DNA of 35,050 nucleotides, taken from the NCBI GenBank assembly GCA_964586865.1, contig CAZPJM010000016.1, positions 1 through 35,050 on the forward strand, given 5' to 3'. Position 1 is the stretch's first letter. Each line of letters begins with the position of its first letter. The stretch is from REDI01 sp964586865. GTDB taxonomy: Bacteria > Myxococcota_A > UBA796 > GCA-2862545. The position numbers and the translations under genes are program-made. Below, piece after piece: positions 23,815 through 32,808 of the stretch. Below the pieces are notes generated by a model. It searched no databases, was not told the origin of the DNA, and saw nothing but the letters and a program-made list of their open reading frames with translations.

Positions 23815-26432
23815 TCAGCCCCCGTCCACCCCGACGTCGCCGGCGGGCAGGGGCGCGTGGAGCGCGCCGGTGGTGTCGCCCACGTCGGGGGTGGTGACGG
23901 GCCAGAAGGCGAACCCCCCGAAGGCCACGAGGATCAGGGCCACCGCCATGACCACCATGGGCAGGACCAGGTGCTCGTGCCGGGCCCAGAAACCCCGGGT
24001 CCCGTCGTCCTCCACGTGGCTCTCCTCGCCGATGACCTGGCGGGCGAGCAGGTGGTTCAGGGCGACGGGCGGGGTCAGGTAGCCGAGCTCGAAGGCCACG
24101 AGCACCATGAGCCAGAAGTGGACCGGGTGGATGCCGGCGTCCATGGCCAGGCCGGCCAGGCTGACGCTCACCAGCACCACCGCGCCCAGGGCGTCCATGG
24201 TCATGCCGACGATGACCATGACCACCACCAGCACGGCCATGGTCAGGTACGGCCCGCCCAGGCTGGCGGGGAAGAGGGCCATGAGCTCGGTCCGCTCCAC
24301 CACGCCGCCCAGCGCGATGCTGCCCACCATGAGCATGAGCAGCGCCCCGATGTGGTCGCTGGACTCGGCGGTGGCGTCGATGACCGGGCGCCACAGGCCA
24401 TCCCGCGGCCGGGGCAGCGGCACCGCCTCGATGCGGTCGGGCGCGAAGGCCCGGTCATAGGTGACGATGGCCAGCAGCACCGCCGGCAGCACCAGCATGG
24501 CCGTGTGCTCGGAGACGTCGGTGCCGAAGACATAGGCGAAGATCAGCATGACGGCGGCACCGATGGCCACGAAGGGCACCAGGGCCCACAGGGCGCGCCC
24601 CACGTCGCCCGCCGCGCCACCCAGGTCCTCGGGAAGGCGGAAGGGCTGGTCGTTCCGCACCAGGAAGGCGATCAGGGCCAGCAGGGCGGTCAGGCCGAAG
24701 ACCCACAGGCCGCCGCCGAAGAGCTCGGCGGTGGTGACGTCGTTGTTGAGGGTGGCGATGAGCACCACCACCAGGCAGGGCGCCAGGACCACCCCCAGGC
24801 TGCCGGACATGGCGGTGGCGGCGAGCGCGATGCGGGAGGAGGCGCCCGAGCGTCGGAGCTGGGTGAACACCACGGCGCCGGCGGCCAGGACGAAGATGCC
24901 CGAGGCCCCCGAGTAGGCGGTGGGGACCGCCGCGAGCACCACCACGAGCCACGCCAGCAGGACCGGCGGCAGCCCCAGCGGGCGCAGGACCCCGAAGACC
25001 AGCGTGGCGAAGCGGGTGATGCTGAAGAGCATGCCCGCCCACAGGTAGAGCCCGATCCCCAGGTAGACGCTGGGCACGGCCAGGAACTGGTGGAGGTAGA
25101 TGGCCTGGCCCGAGGGGTGGAGCTCGACGAGCCAGAAGTAGAGGCCGCTGCCCACGATCATGTAGGCGTAGAGCGGGATGACCATGAGCAGCCGCGCCGG
25201 CGAGGTGCCCTGGTCCGGGTCCATCGCGGGAGGCCGGATCAGGTGGACCACGTTCACGATCGCCAGCAGGAGCACGCCCACCGCCCACACCAGGGAGAGC
25301 TCGGGGGCCTGGGCCTCGGCGTCGGAGTTGACCTGGATGACGAAGTCGGCGGCGCAGGAGGCGGCGAGGAGGAGGTGGGCCAGGAGCTGGAGGACCTGGG
25401 AGAGGCGGTGCTCGGCCAGGGTGCGCGGGGTCCGCAGGGCGATGGGCATGCGGTGGACCGTGGTGGCCAGCGCGCCCAGCACCACCAGCAGGCTCAGCAG
25501 GTGCTTCCAGTAGGGGAACTTGGCGAGGTCGCCGATGAAGACCTCGACGGTGCGGTACGCCCGGTTGGTGGGGTTGAGCCGGGCCTGGACGGCATCGTAC
25601 TGGTCATGGCGAGCCTGGCAGGTCTCGCGGAAGGCGCGCAGGCTGCGGCACTCGGTGGCCGTGGGGCCGGCGGCGGGCGCATCCTGGGACGGCACCTCCT
25701 CGGCGAACGGGTCCTCTCCGGCGAACGGGTCCCCACCGGCGCCCTCGCCCGACGGCGCGCCCTCGGCGGGCGCACCCTGGGGCGGCGCCTCCTCGGCGAA
25801 CGGGTCCTCTCCGGCGAACGGGTCCCCACCGGCGCCCTCGCCNNNNNNNNNNNNNNNNNNNNNNNNNNNNNNNNNNNNNNNNNNNNNNNNNNNNNNNNNN
25901 NNNNNNNNNNNNNNNNNNNNNNNNNNNNNNNNNNNNNNNNNNCCTCCTCGGCGAACGGGTCCTCTCCGGCGAACGGGTCCCCACCGGCGCCCTCGCCCGA
26001 CGGCGCGCCCTCGGCGGGCGCACCCTGGGGCGGCGCCTCCTCGGCGAACGGGTCCTCTCCGGCGAACGGGTCCCCACCGGCGCCCTCGCCCGATGGAGCC
26101 TCGGGTGCTGCCGCCTCCTCGGCGAACGGGTCCTCTCCGGCGAACGGGTCGGCCGGGGTGCCGCCGTCGGCCGGGGCCACGCCCGCCGCCCCTTCTTCCG
26201 GACAGGCCGCGAGCCGCTGGTCCAGGTCGGCCAGGTCGCAGTCGGGCGGCTCCGGGTCCATCCGGAGCTCATTGGCGTAGCCGGGCCAGATCCACTCGCC
26301 GAGGGCCACGAGCTGGGTGTCGATGTTGGGGGAGATCCCCAGTATGAGCGCCACCAGCAGCGCCACGAACACCAGCACCGCCGCCACCGGCGGCACGGGC
26401 CGGAGCGGCCCGGGCAGCTCCTCGGAGGACAC
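23815..26432 (-). CDS. TRAP transporter large permease with N-terminal extension, interrupted by assembly gap
   Basis: One gene runs from GTG 26432 (AAGGAG 9 nt upstream) to the stop at 23815 but is split by 100 Ns. The N-terminal part has a TM helix (about residues 15-35), a CDLADLDQRLAAC segment and DPFAGEDPFAEE repeats. After the gap come more repeats, TECRSLRAFRETC, and a polytopic DctM-like permease of at least 12 TM helices with the family ending GMTMDALGAVVLVSV and LGYLTPPVALNHLLARQV. It should import a small acid or similar solute using an ion gradient. As given, the two sides of the gap are in different frames; a true gap of 38 nt plus whole 93-nt units restores one frame (851 residues at minimum). 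I treat it as intact, not as a pseudogene. Confidence 0.85.
25695..25842 (-). repeat. 93-nt tandem repeat, copies left of the gap
   Basis: A full unit at 25695-25787 and the first 55 nt of the next unit at 25788-25842. Each unit encodes DPFAGEDPFAEE followed by an Ala/Pro/Gly/Glu linker (31 residues). The copies are almost identical in base sequence. Confidence 0.9.
25843..25942. other. Assembly gap of 100 Ns inside the TRAP permease repeat
   Basis: Exactly 100 Ns, a common placeholder length. The unit cut at the left edge lacks 38 nt and the right edge starts exactly at a unit boundary, so the real gap should be 38 nt plus a multiple of 93 nt. Confidence 0.95.
25943..26150 (-). repeat. 93-nt tandem repeat, copies right of the gap
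   Basis: A 93-nt unit (25943-26035), a shortened 78-nt unit (26036-26113) and a final partial unit (from 26114). All keep the DPFAGEDPFAEE core; only the linker varies in length. Confidence 0.9.
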
Positions 26433-26438
26433 CGGGCG

Positions 26439-27464
26439 CTACTCCTTCTTCTCGACGCACTCGCTGCGGCCGGCGTCCCGGGCGCAGCGCAGCTTGCGCA
26501 GGACCGAGAGCATGGTGGCGTCGTAGGTCTTGTGCTTGTCTCGCAGGTCGAGGCGGACCTGAAGGAACATGTCCTCGAAGCTCGGGACCTGGGCCGCCGG
26601 GATCCGGATCCACTTGGCGTCGGGGATCTTGGACTGGTCCTGCTGGACCGCCTTGCGGGCCCGGTCGAACTGACCGGCGAACCAGGCGCGGGCCTTGGCG
26701 CCGAAGTCGTCCGGGAAGCGGTCGTGGCGGACCATGACCTGCAGGGTGAGCATGGCCAGCGGCAGATCGACCACCCCACCGCCGCTCGCCATGCCCCGGT
26801 GGAGCTCGAAGGGCTCGTAGCCGATGGCGCTCATGTAGACGGCGTCCACGTTGCCGTTGTTGAACTTGGGCCCGAAGGTCCCGAGATCGGCCGGCACCAT
26901 GATGGCGCCCACCTCGTCGACCATGACCTGGGCCGACTTGTCGTAGTCCATGGTGGCGATGCGCTTGCCGGCCAGCTCGGGGACCGTGTCGATGCTCCGA
27001 TCCCGCAGGAAGAGGTAGACCAGGCCGGCGGGGAGGACGCCCACCGTCTCGTGCTCGCCGCTGCGGAGCTTCTGCGCGGCGGAGGGGTAGCGGACGAAGC
27101 TCTGCACGAGCTGCTGCAGCACCGGGTACTCGGTGATGGCGCCGATGGCCTCGATGGTGCTGGAGAAGCGGTTGAAGCGCTGCAGGCGCACCCCGGTGGC
27201 CACCACACCGTCGCACTTGCCGGCCTCGTAGTCCCGCGCGGCGGTGGCCTCGTCGGTGTAGGTCTGCAGCTCGATGTCCACCCCCCAGGTGCCGGCCTCG
27301 AGGGCGAAGTCCTCGAGGATCCGGTAGAAGTCGCCGGAGCGGCCGACCGGGTCGTAGGCGCACAGGGTGCGGGACTCGGCGAGGGCCCGGCCGGGCGCGA
27401 GGGCGCCCACCACCAGGACCAGAGCACCGAGGAGCGCAAACAGCAGGCGGCGGTTCGGGTGCAT
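26439..27464 (-). CDS. AdeT-like putative TRAP solute-binding protein
   Basis: The 341-residue product has a Sec signal peptide (MHPNRRLLFALLGALVLVVG, cleaved near ALA at 29). The mature part matches, from memory, the AdeT1/2 group of putative solute-binding proteins of Acinetobacter and relatives: CAYDPVGRSGDFYRILEDFA, then YEAGKCDGVVATGVR, GKRIATMDYDKSAQVMVDE and KFNNGNVDAVYMSAIGYEPF. It should bind the solute in the periplasm and deliver it to the permease encoded 6 nt downstream. AdeT was once named a drug-efflux protein, but the fold and context favour TRAP-type uptake. The ATG overlaps the stop of the lipoprotein gene by 1 nt (TGATG), so translation is coupled. Confidence 0.87.
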   Translation of the reverse strand: MHPNRRLLFALLGALVLVVGALAPGRALAESRTLCAYDPVGRSGDFYRILEDFALEAGTWGVDIELQTYTDEATAARDYEAGKCDGVVATGVRLQRFNRFSSTIEAIGAITEYPVLQQLVQSFVRYPSAAQKLRSGEHETVGVLPAGLVYLFLRDRSIDTVPELAGKRIATMDYDKSAQVMVDEVGAIMVPADLGTFGPKFNNGNVDAVYMSAIGYEPFELHRGMASGGGVVDLPLAMLTLQVMVRHDRFPDDFGAKARAWFAGQFDRARKAVQQDQSKIPDAKWIRIPAAQVPSFEDMFLQVRLDLRDKHKTYDATMLSVLRKLRCARDAGRSECVEKKE

Positions 27465-28546
27465 CAGGGCGTCTCCTGTGGGGGATCGGTGTCGGGGGCG
27501 TCGAGGGCGGGCCCCTCGGCGAAGGGGTCGCCGCCGGTGGGCTCGCCGCCGAAGGGATCCCCACCAAAGGGGTCCTCGGCGAAGGGGTCGGGCCCGGCGG
27601 GCGCGTCGGCGGCGTCCCCGGGGAGCTCCCCCAGGACCGTCGCCCGGTAACCCCGCGCCCGGGTCCACGAAAGGTCGGCCTGGTGGCGCACCACCATGGC
27701 CGCATAGGCGTCGATGAGCGCGAAGTCGGGATCACCCTCGGCGCTGGCGGCCGCTGCGAAGGCGCGGACCGCCCCGTCCACCGTGTCGTCCTTGCCGGCG
27801 TTGGCGGCGAGCTGGACCTGGATGCTGCGGGCCACCCGGACCCCGGTGGCGTCCCCGGCGGCGGCGGCCTCGTCCAGGGCCTCCCACGGGTCGACGCCGT
27901 CGGGGCCCGAGCCCGGCACCATCGCCCAGCTCCCGGCCTGGAGGGCGTCCGGGGCGTACCACCACCGGGCTGCATCGACGCAGTCGGCGGCGCGCGCCAC
28001 CTTGCCGAGGACATCCTGTGGCACCCCGAGCCCTCCTCCGCTGGCCTGGTCCTGGAGCAGTGCATTGGCTCCGGCGACAAGACCCAGGAGCCAGGTCAGC
28101 TCATCCGCCCGACGCTTCAACCGAGGGCAGTCACCCTCGCCGATGGGGCCATACTCGGCCTCCACGTGGCCCCAGGCCCGCCACAGCCGCGCCGCCGCCA
28201 CCGCCCGGTGACGCCGCTCCACCTCGCGCGCCTCCTTGACCCGGGCCACGCGCTCCTCGCCCTCGTCGAAGAAGAGCGCCCGCTCGGCCCGGAGCTCGGC
28301 CTCCATGGCCTCGGCCTCGGCGCAGGCGGCCGCCGTGGTCTCGAGCAGGGCCAGGGCCCGGTGGGCCGGCTTCTTCTCGAACAGGCCCGCCGCCACCGGG
28401 GTCTGGGCATTGCCCCCGCGACAGGCCTGGTCCACGTCGGGCCGGCGCAGGGCCTCGGCGATGGGGCGCTCGACCAGGAAGCGATCGATGCGGCTCGCAC
28501 AGCCGGCGAGGAGAAGGGGGACGAGGACGACGAGGGCGAGACGCAT
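27464..28546 (-). CDS. TatT-like TRAP-associated lipoprotein with DPF-rich tail
   Basis: A 360-residue lipoprotein (MRLALVVLVPLLLAGC, lipobox Cys16; GGGAG 5 nt before the ATG). The body is helical with repeat-like segments (AHRALALLETTAAACAEAEA, RLWRAWGHVEAEYG) that resemble the TPR-type T component (TatT) found with TRAP operons in spirochaetes and Deltaproteobacteria; this is family memory plus context, not a clear motif. The last 45 or so residues hold PDPFAEDPFGGDPFGGEP-type repeats like those of the permease. It is the first gene of the operon and is coupled to the AdeT-like gene by a 1-nt overlap. Likely role: a periplasmic trimeric scaffold or ligand-handling partner of the binding protein. 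Confidence 0.75.
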   Translation of the reverse strand: MRLALVVLVPLLLAGCASRIDRFLVERPIAEALRRPDVDQACRGGNAQTPVAAGLFEKKPAHRALALLETTAAACAEAEAMEAELRAERALFFDEGEERVARVKEAREVERRHRAVAAARLWRAWGHVEAEYGPIGEGDCPRLKRRADELTWLLGLVAGANALLQDQASGGGLGVPQDVLGKVARAADCVDAARWWYAPDALQAGSWAMVPGSGPDGVDPWEALDEAAAAGDATGVRVARSIQVQLAANAGKDDTVDGAVRAFAAAASAEGDPDFALIDAYAAMVVRHQADLSWTRARGYRATVLGELPGDAADAPAGPDPFAEDPFGGDPFGGEPTGGDPFAEGPALDAPDTDPPQETP

Positions 28547-28554
28547 GCCGGCTC

Positions 28555-28600
28555 CCGGACGGGCGAAGCTACCACGCACCCCGCTCCGGGTCGCGTCCGG
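28555..28600. terminator. Weak stem-loop between TatT-like and kinase genes
   Basis: CCGGACG (28555-28561) and CGTCCGG (28594-28600) could pair across a 32-nt loop. On the minus strand it lies just past the kinase stop at 28602. The loop is long and there is no U-tract. Confidence 0.2.
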
Positions 28601-28601
28601 C

Positions 28602-30062
28602 TCAGGCGATGGCGGCCGCCACGGAGGGCGGGAGCTCGATGGTCGCGGCCAGGCCTCCGGTGGGGCGATTCGCGAGGATCACGTCTCCGCCCAGATCCCG
28701 GACCAGGCGACGGGTGGAGGGCAGGCCCAGCCCGGTGCCGCCCTCCCGGCGGGTGACGAAGGGGGCGAAGACCAGCTCCAGGTCGTCCTCGGGGATGCCG
28801 GGTCCGTCGTCCAGGACCCGCAGCCGGACCCCGCCACCACCGGCGGCCGCGTCGATCTCGATGGTGACGGTGCCGTCCGGACCGGAGGCGTCGAGGGCAT
28901 TGAGGACCAGGTTGAGCAGCGCCCGGCCCAGCCGGGTGGGGTCGGTGATGGCGGTCGGCCGGGCCAGCGTGGACCGCACGTCCACCCGCCGCACCCGGCT
29001 CCGCCCCGCCAGATCGGCGGTCCGCTCCGCCAGGGCGCCCAGGTCCACCTCGTGGTGCTCGAGGGGCGCGGTCTGCCCGGCACGCTGAAGCTGCCGCGCG
29101 AGGATGGTGATCCGCTCCATCACCTCGGCCATTCCCACGACGGTCGCTGCCGCCGGGTGCACGGGGGGGATCTGCTCCTCCAGGTCGTCCAGGAGGGTCA
29201 GTCCGATGGTGAGCAGGTTGCGGAGGTCGTGGCCCACCTCGGCCGAGACCGCCGCCACCACGTCGGCGCGCCGGGAGGCCTCGATGCGTCCCAGCAGGCG
29301 GGCCCGATCGGCCCGCGCCTGCTCGCGATCGGTCTGGTCGAGGGCCATGCCCACGAACAGGATCTGGCCGTCGGGCCGGCGCACCGGGACCGAGCGGACG
29401 TGGACGTGGCGGATGGGGGTGCCGGGCTGGCCGAAGCGGACCATCTCATCGAAGACGTCCACGTCGGCCGCCGCCCGGTGGTGGGCCGCGCGGATCCGCT
29501 CCACATCGGCCGGGTGGATGTCGTCGAACCACCGGTCGGCGGGGGCGTCGGGGGAGACCCCGAACAGCCGCGCCGCCTCGGGCGAGAGGCTGATGACCCG
29601 GGCCCCGGCCGGCCCCGAGGGGTCGACGAGCAGCTGGTGCGTGCCCACCACGGAGGCGTTCGCCAGGAAGCCCGTCACCGACTCCTCGGCCCGGATCCGA
29701 CGGGTGACGTCCAGGAAGGTCACCACCATGGCACCCTCGGACAGGGTCACCGGGGGCGAGAAGGCCAGCCATCGATCCTCGCCGGATGCACACCGCACCT
29801 TCAGCACCAGCTCGTCCCCACTGGACGGGTTCCGGGTGGCCGCCCGCCACCGCTCCCGTACCTGCGCCCGGTAGGCGGGGTCCGGGTACCACCGGTGGAA
29901 GGCCGTGCGGGAGTCGGGCAGATCGGCCAGGGTCCAGCCCAGGCGGGCCCGGGCCGTCGGGTTCATGTAGACGTTCCGACCGTCACGATGAACGATCACC
30001 CCCAGCGGGAGCTGGTCGAAGAGGTGCGCCAGGGCGGCGTCGATCTCGCTCGGGACGTTCAT
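28602..30062 (-). CDS. Soluble two-PAS histidine kinase
   Basis: The 486-residue product has no signal or TM segment, so it acts in the cytoplasm. Two PAS domains (about 10-125 and 140-245) precede a HisKA domain with phospho-acceptor His278 in VSAEVGHDLRNLLTIG. A complete HATPase follows: N box RALLNLVLNALDAS, G1 box VLDDGPGIPEDDLE, and F/G2 boxes FVTRREGGTGLGLPS. All catalytic elements are present. The first PAS includes VYMNPTARARLGWTLADLPD, typical of sensory PAS, but a cofactor cannot be inferred. No response regulator is encoded in the window, so it is an orphan kinase. No Shine-Dalgarno precedes the ATG; a TATCCT lies 7 nt upstream, which would fit a leaderless mRNA. Confidence 0.93.
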   Translation of the reverse strand: MNVPSEIDAALAHLFDQLPLGVIVHRDGRNVYMNPTARARLGWTLADLPDSRTAFHRWYPDPAYRAQVRERWRAATRNPSSGDELVLKVRCASGEDRWLAFSPPVTLSEGAMVVTFLDVTRRIRAEESVTGFLANASVVGTHQLLVDPSGPAGARVISLSPEAARLFGVSPDAPADRWFDDIHPADVERIRAAHHRAAADVDVFDEMVRFGQPGTPIRHVHVRSVPVRRPDGQILFVGMALDQTDREQARADRARLLGRIEASRRADVVAAVSAEVGHDLRNLLTIGLTLLDDLEEQIPPVHPAAATVVGMAEVMERITILARQLQRAGQTAPLEHHEVDLGALAERTADLAGRSRVRRVDVRSTLARPTAITDPTRLGRALLNLVLNALDASGPDGTVTIEIDAAAGGGGVRLRVLDDGPGIPEDDLELVFAPFVTRREGGTGLGLPSTRRLVRDLGGDVILANRPTGGLAATIELPPSVAAAIA

Positions 30063-30138
30063 GGCCGACAGGATACCAGAGACCCTTCCCCCGACCGGGC
30101 CGACAAGCGGCCGGGTGGGGGGCCGACCCGGAGGCTGC

Positions 30139-30879
30139 GTGCCACGCCTGATCGCCCGTGACTACCCCGTTCGGGGGCTCCCCATCTCGGGAGACCCGGA
30201 CCGGCGCCCACCGCCGCCGGACGGCGCGGGACCGATGGTGTCGGTGGTGCGCGCCACCTGGGAGGGCGCCTGGGTGATGCTGGCGCCCCCGGCCACCCCC
30301 GATGCCGGGGCCGCGGCGACCTGGTGGCTGGTGGCTCCCGAGGGGGCCCCCGACAGCGTCCTCGACGACCTGGCCCCGCGGCTCGCGGAGGCCTTGCCCG
30401 ACGATCTCCAGGTGGGCGAGCCCGGACCGGTCCCGGCCGGCCTCATCCCGACCCGGGCGATCCTGGGGACCGGGGTCTGGCCGACGGAGGGGGCCGACGC
30501 CCGGGTGCAGGTGCGCTTCCGGACCACCCCCACGCACGCCACCGCCGCCCACCTGCGGGCCCTGCTGCTGCACGCCACCGCCGGCGAGATGGTCCGCCGC
30601 GGGCTGGACCACGCCAGCACCTCCACCTTCCTGGAGCAGGCCATCGACACGGCCATCGCCCGGGACCTGGGCCTGTTCAGCCCTGGCCGGGGGCCCCTGT
30701 ACGACGCCGCCGCCACCCACGTGGAGCGGCCGTGGACCATCCTGTCCGAGGCCGAGCGCATCGAGCTGGTGCGCACCGCCCTCGAGCTGGCGGGGATCGA
30801 CGGTCCGCCGGACGAGGCGGTCCTCCAGGTTCCCCTCGACCTGGCCGCCTCCCTGGGCCTCGAGGTGCACCGGGAGTGA
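30139..30879 (+). CDS. Hypothetical protein divergent from the kinase
   Basis: A 246-residue soluble protein with a Pro-rich first 35 residues and a mixed alpha/beta remainder (for example VSVVRATWEGAWVMLAPP, ERIELVRTALELAGIDGP). No known domain is recognised. The GTG at 30139 is chosen for GGAGG 4 nt upstream, the same spacing as dtd and the BKACE gene; the frame stays open back to the ATG at 30061 (which would overlap the kinase start), and an ATG at 30235 is another option. It is divergent from the histidine kinase and could be linked to it, but nothing in the sequence identifies it as a response regulator. Confidence 0.65.
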   Translation: MPRLIARDYPVRGLPISGDPDRRPPPPDGAGPMVSVVRATWEGAWVMLAPPATPDAGAAATWWLVAPEGAPDSVLDDLAPRLAEALPDDLQVGEPGPVPAGLIPTRAILGTGVWPTEGADARVQVRFRTTPTHATAAHLRALLLHATAGEMVRRGLDHASTSTFLEQAIDTAIARDLGLFSPGRGPLYDAAATHVERPWTILSEAERIELVRTALELAGIDGPPDEAVLQVPLDLAASLGLEVHRE

Positions 30880-30968
30880 CCGCTCGCCGGGCCGGGCCGA
30901 CCTCTCGCGCCAGGGGCCGCCTGCCCCGCATGGACGCCCCGCCCCCCTGCCGGTAGGTGGAAGCAGGA

Positions 30969-30989
30969 ACCCCCGCGTCTGACGGGGGT
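30969..30989. terminator. Stem-loop ACCCCCG-N7-CGGGGGT before the MoxR cluster
   Basis: A perfect 7-bp stem with a 7-nt loop lies 90 nt after the stop of the 30139-30879 gene and 34 nt before the next ATG. It may be a terminator or a structure in the leader of the MoxR operon. The rest of 30880-31023 shows nothing else clear. Confidence 0.35.
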
Positions 30990-31023
30990 CCCGGATCGCC
31001 GTGGCCCCTGCGCCGGAGTCCGC

Positions 31024-32805
31024 ATGTCCTCGCCCCGCCGCCTCATCGCCGCAGCCCGGAGCCGCATCCGCCGCCGCAACCTGATCCGTGGCGCGGCCGG
31101 CGGGGCGTGGGTCGGGGCCGCCCTGGCCGTGGTGGCCCTCGGCGTCTCCCGGCTGTGGTGGCCCCTCGACCCGGTGTCCCCCTGGATGGTCGCGGTGGCC
31201 GCGGCGGTGCTGCCGGTGGGGGTGGGTGTGCTGGTGGGGGCCCTCCGCCCGGTGCTCGGGGAGCGCGAGCTGGCCCTGCTGGTGGACCGGGCCCTCGGCA
31301 CCGACGAGGTGCTCGTGACCCTGCTGCACCTCGAGGAGCAGGGCCACGCCCCCGAGGCGGTGCGGACCGACCTGGAACGCCGGGTGGCGAGCCTGGGGGG
31401 CCTCGGACGGGGGGTCCGCACGGGCGCCCCCATCACCGCCTGGCTGGCCCCGGTGGCCGCGGCCCTGGCCTTCCTCGTCCTGCTGATCCCCGCGCGGCCC
31501 ACCGCCCGGGCCGGCCAGGACACGGACACCACCCCGGTCCAGGACGAGGCCGACCGCCTGCAGGAGGCCCTGGACGAGCTCGAGGCCGAGCACGACGCCC
31601 CCCTCCCGGACGACGTCCAGGCCCAGGCCGACGAGCTCATGGAGCAGCTCTCGGACGGCACCCTCTCGGAAGCCGAAGCCGCCGAGAAGATCGGCGAGCT
31701 CCAAGAGGCGCTGGACCAGTGGGAGGCCGAGCTGGAGGCCTCCGGGCGCGAGGACCTGGACGCCCTGCAGGACGCGGCCGACGCCCTGCGCGAGACCGGC
31801 TCCGACGCCGCGACCGAGCAGGCCCTGGAAGAGCTGGCCGACGCCCTCGAGGACCGGGACCTGGAAGGCGCGGCCCAGGCCATGGACGAGCTCATGGAGC
31901 AGGTCTCCTCGTCGGGGGCCCAGGAGCAAGGCGAGCTCGGCGAGGCCCTGGACCGGGCGGGAGAGGCCCTCCAGCAGGCGGGCAGCGAGTCGCTCCAGCA
32001 GGCCGGCGAGGCCCTCCAGCAGGCCGGCCAGGAGCTCTCCGAAGCCGCCAGCGAGGGCCGGACCGCCGAGGGCCAGACCGGGCAGGGGCAGGCCGAGCGC
32101 GACCAGGCCCGCCAGCGGAGCCAGGACGCGGCCGAGCGGGCGAAGCAGCGGCTCCAGGATCTGAAGCAGCAGCTCGAGCAGGCCCAAGACCTCCAGGAGC
32201 GCCTCCGCCAGGACCAGGACAAGCTCCGCCGCTCCCAGGAGACCAACGGCGCCCTCGAGGCGGCGCGCCAGCGGCTCGGCGGCGAGGCCGAGGTGGCGTC
32301 GGGGCAGTGCGAGGACGGCGCGTGCGAGCAGGGCGGACAGCCGGGCCAGGGCGCCGGTCAGGCGGGCGCCCCCTGTCCCCCCGGCGAGACCTGCGAGGGC
32401 GGGATGGCCGTGGCTGCGGGCACCGACACCAGCGGCAGCCGCGCGGGAGAGGGCCACACCTGGGAGGATGCCGGCACCTTCGACACCACCGAGCCGCACC
32501 AGGACGCCAACCGCCTCTCGGACCGGACCTCGGGCGAGAGCATCGACGACTTCGAGGCCTTCTACGACCCGGTGCGCATGGACGGCGCCGAGACGCTGAT
32601 GACCCCGGTGGAGGGGGTGGTGGACGAGCGCGGCCACATCGACGAGCTGCCCATGACCCGCACCGACGGCGACGAGACCGCGGCGCGCCCGCTCCTCGAC
32701 ATCCCGGCCTCCTACAAGGATGCGGCCGACGAAGCCATCACCGACGAGCGGGTCCCGCCGGGCTACCGTGCCGCCGTCAAGGACTACTTCGACAGCATGG
32801 AGTGA
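31024..32805 (+). CDS. DUF4175-like membrane coiled-coil protein paired with MoxR
   Basis: The 593-residue product has three hydrophobic helices (about 26-48, 52-74 and 137-157) and then a long Gln/Glu/Ala-rich region (about 170-420) with heptad-like repeats such as AGEALQQAGSESLQQAGEAL, suggesting an extended coiled coil. A Gly/Gln/Cys-rich linker with CEDGACEQ and CPPGETCEGG follows. The conserved end SYKDAADEAI..RVPPGYRAAVKDYFDSME is typical of proteins encoded next to MoxR ATPases. The number of helices suggests that the coiled coil is extracytoplasmic if the N-terminus is inside. GGAG 5 nt before the ATG supports the start. It ends 3 nt before moxR and is likely co-transcribed. Confidence 0.8.
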   Translation: MSSPRRLIAAARSRIRRRNLIRGAAGGAWVGAALAVVALGVSRLWWPLDPVSPWMVAVAAAVLPVGVGVLVGALRPVLGERELALLVDRALGTDEVLVTLLHLEEQGHAPEAVRTDLERRVASLGGLGRGVRTGAPITAWLAPVAAALAFLVLLIPARPTARAGQDTDTTPVQDEADRLQEALDELEAEHDAPLPDDVQAQADELMEQLSDGTLSEAEAAEKIGELQEALDQWEAELEASGREDLDALQDAADALRETGSDAATEQALEELADALEDRDLEGAAQAMDELMEQVSSSGAQEQGELGEALDRAGEALQQAGSESLQQAGEALQQAGQELSEAASEGRTAEGQTGQGQAERDQARQRSQDAAERAKQRLQDLKQQLEQAQDLQERLRQDQDKLRRSQETNGALEAARQRLGGEAEVASGQCEDGACEQGGQPGQGAGQAGAPCPPGETCEGGMAVAAGTDTSGSRAGEGHTWEDAGTFDTTEPHQDANRLSDRTSGESIDDFEAFYDPVRMDGAETLMTPVEGVVDERGHIDELPMTRTDGDETAARPLLDIPASYKDAADEAITDERVPPGYRAAVKDYFDSME

Positions 32806-32808
32806 TGG

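Noticed and set aside
25843..25942. Frameshifted pseudogene at the N run
   Set aside because: Unit arithmetic shows that the frame break comes from the 100-N placeholder; a gap of 38 + 93k nt restores one frame.
23857..26280. Plus-strand frame of about 800 codons across the N gap
   Set aside because: Antisense His/Asp/Gly-rich translation of the TRAP permease, joined only by Ns.
30061..30138. Extension of the 30139 gene back to the ATG at 30061
   Set aside because: It would overlap the start codon of the divergent kinase and has no ribosome binding site; the GTG at 30139 has GGAGG at the spacing used by other genes here.
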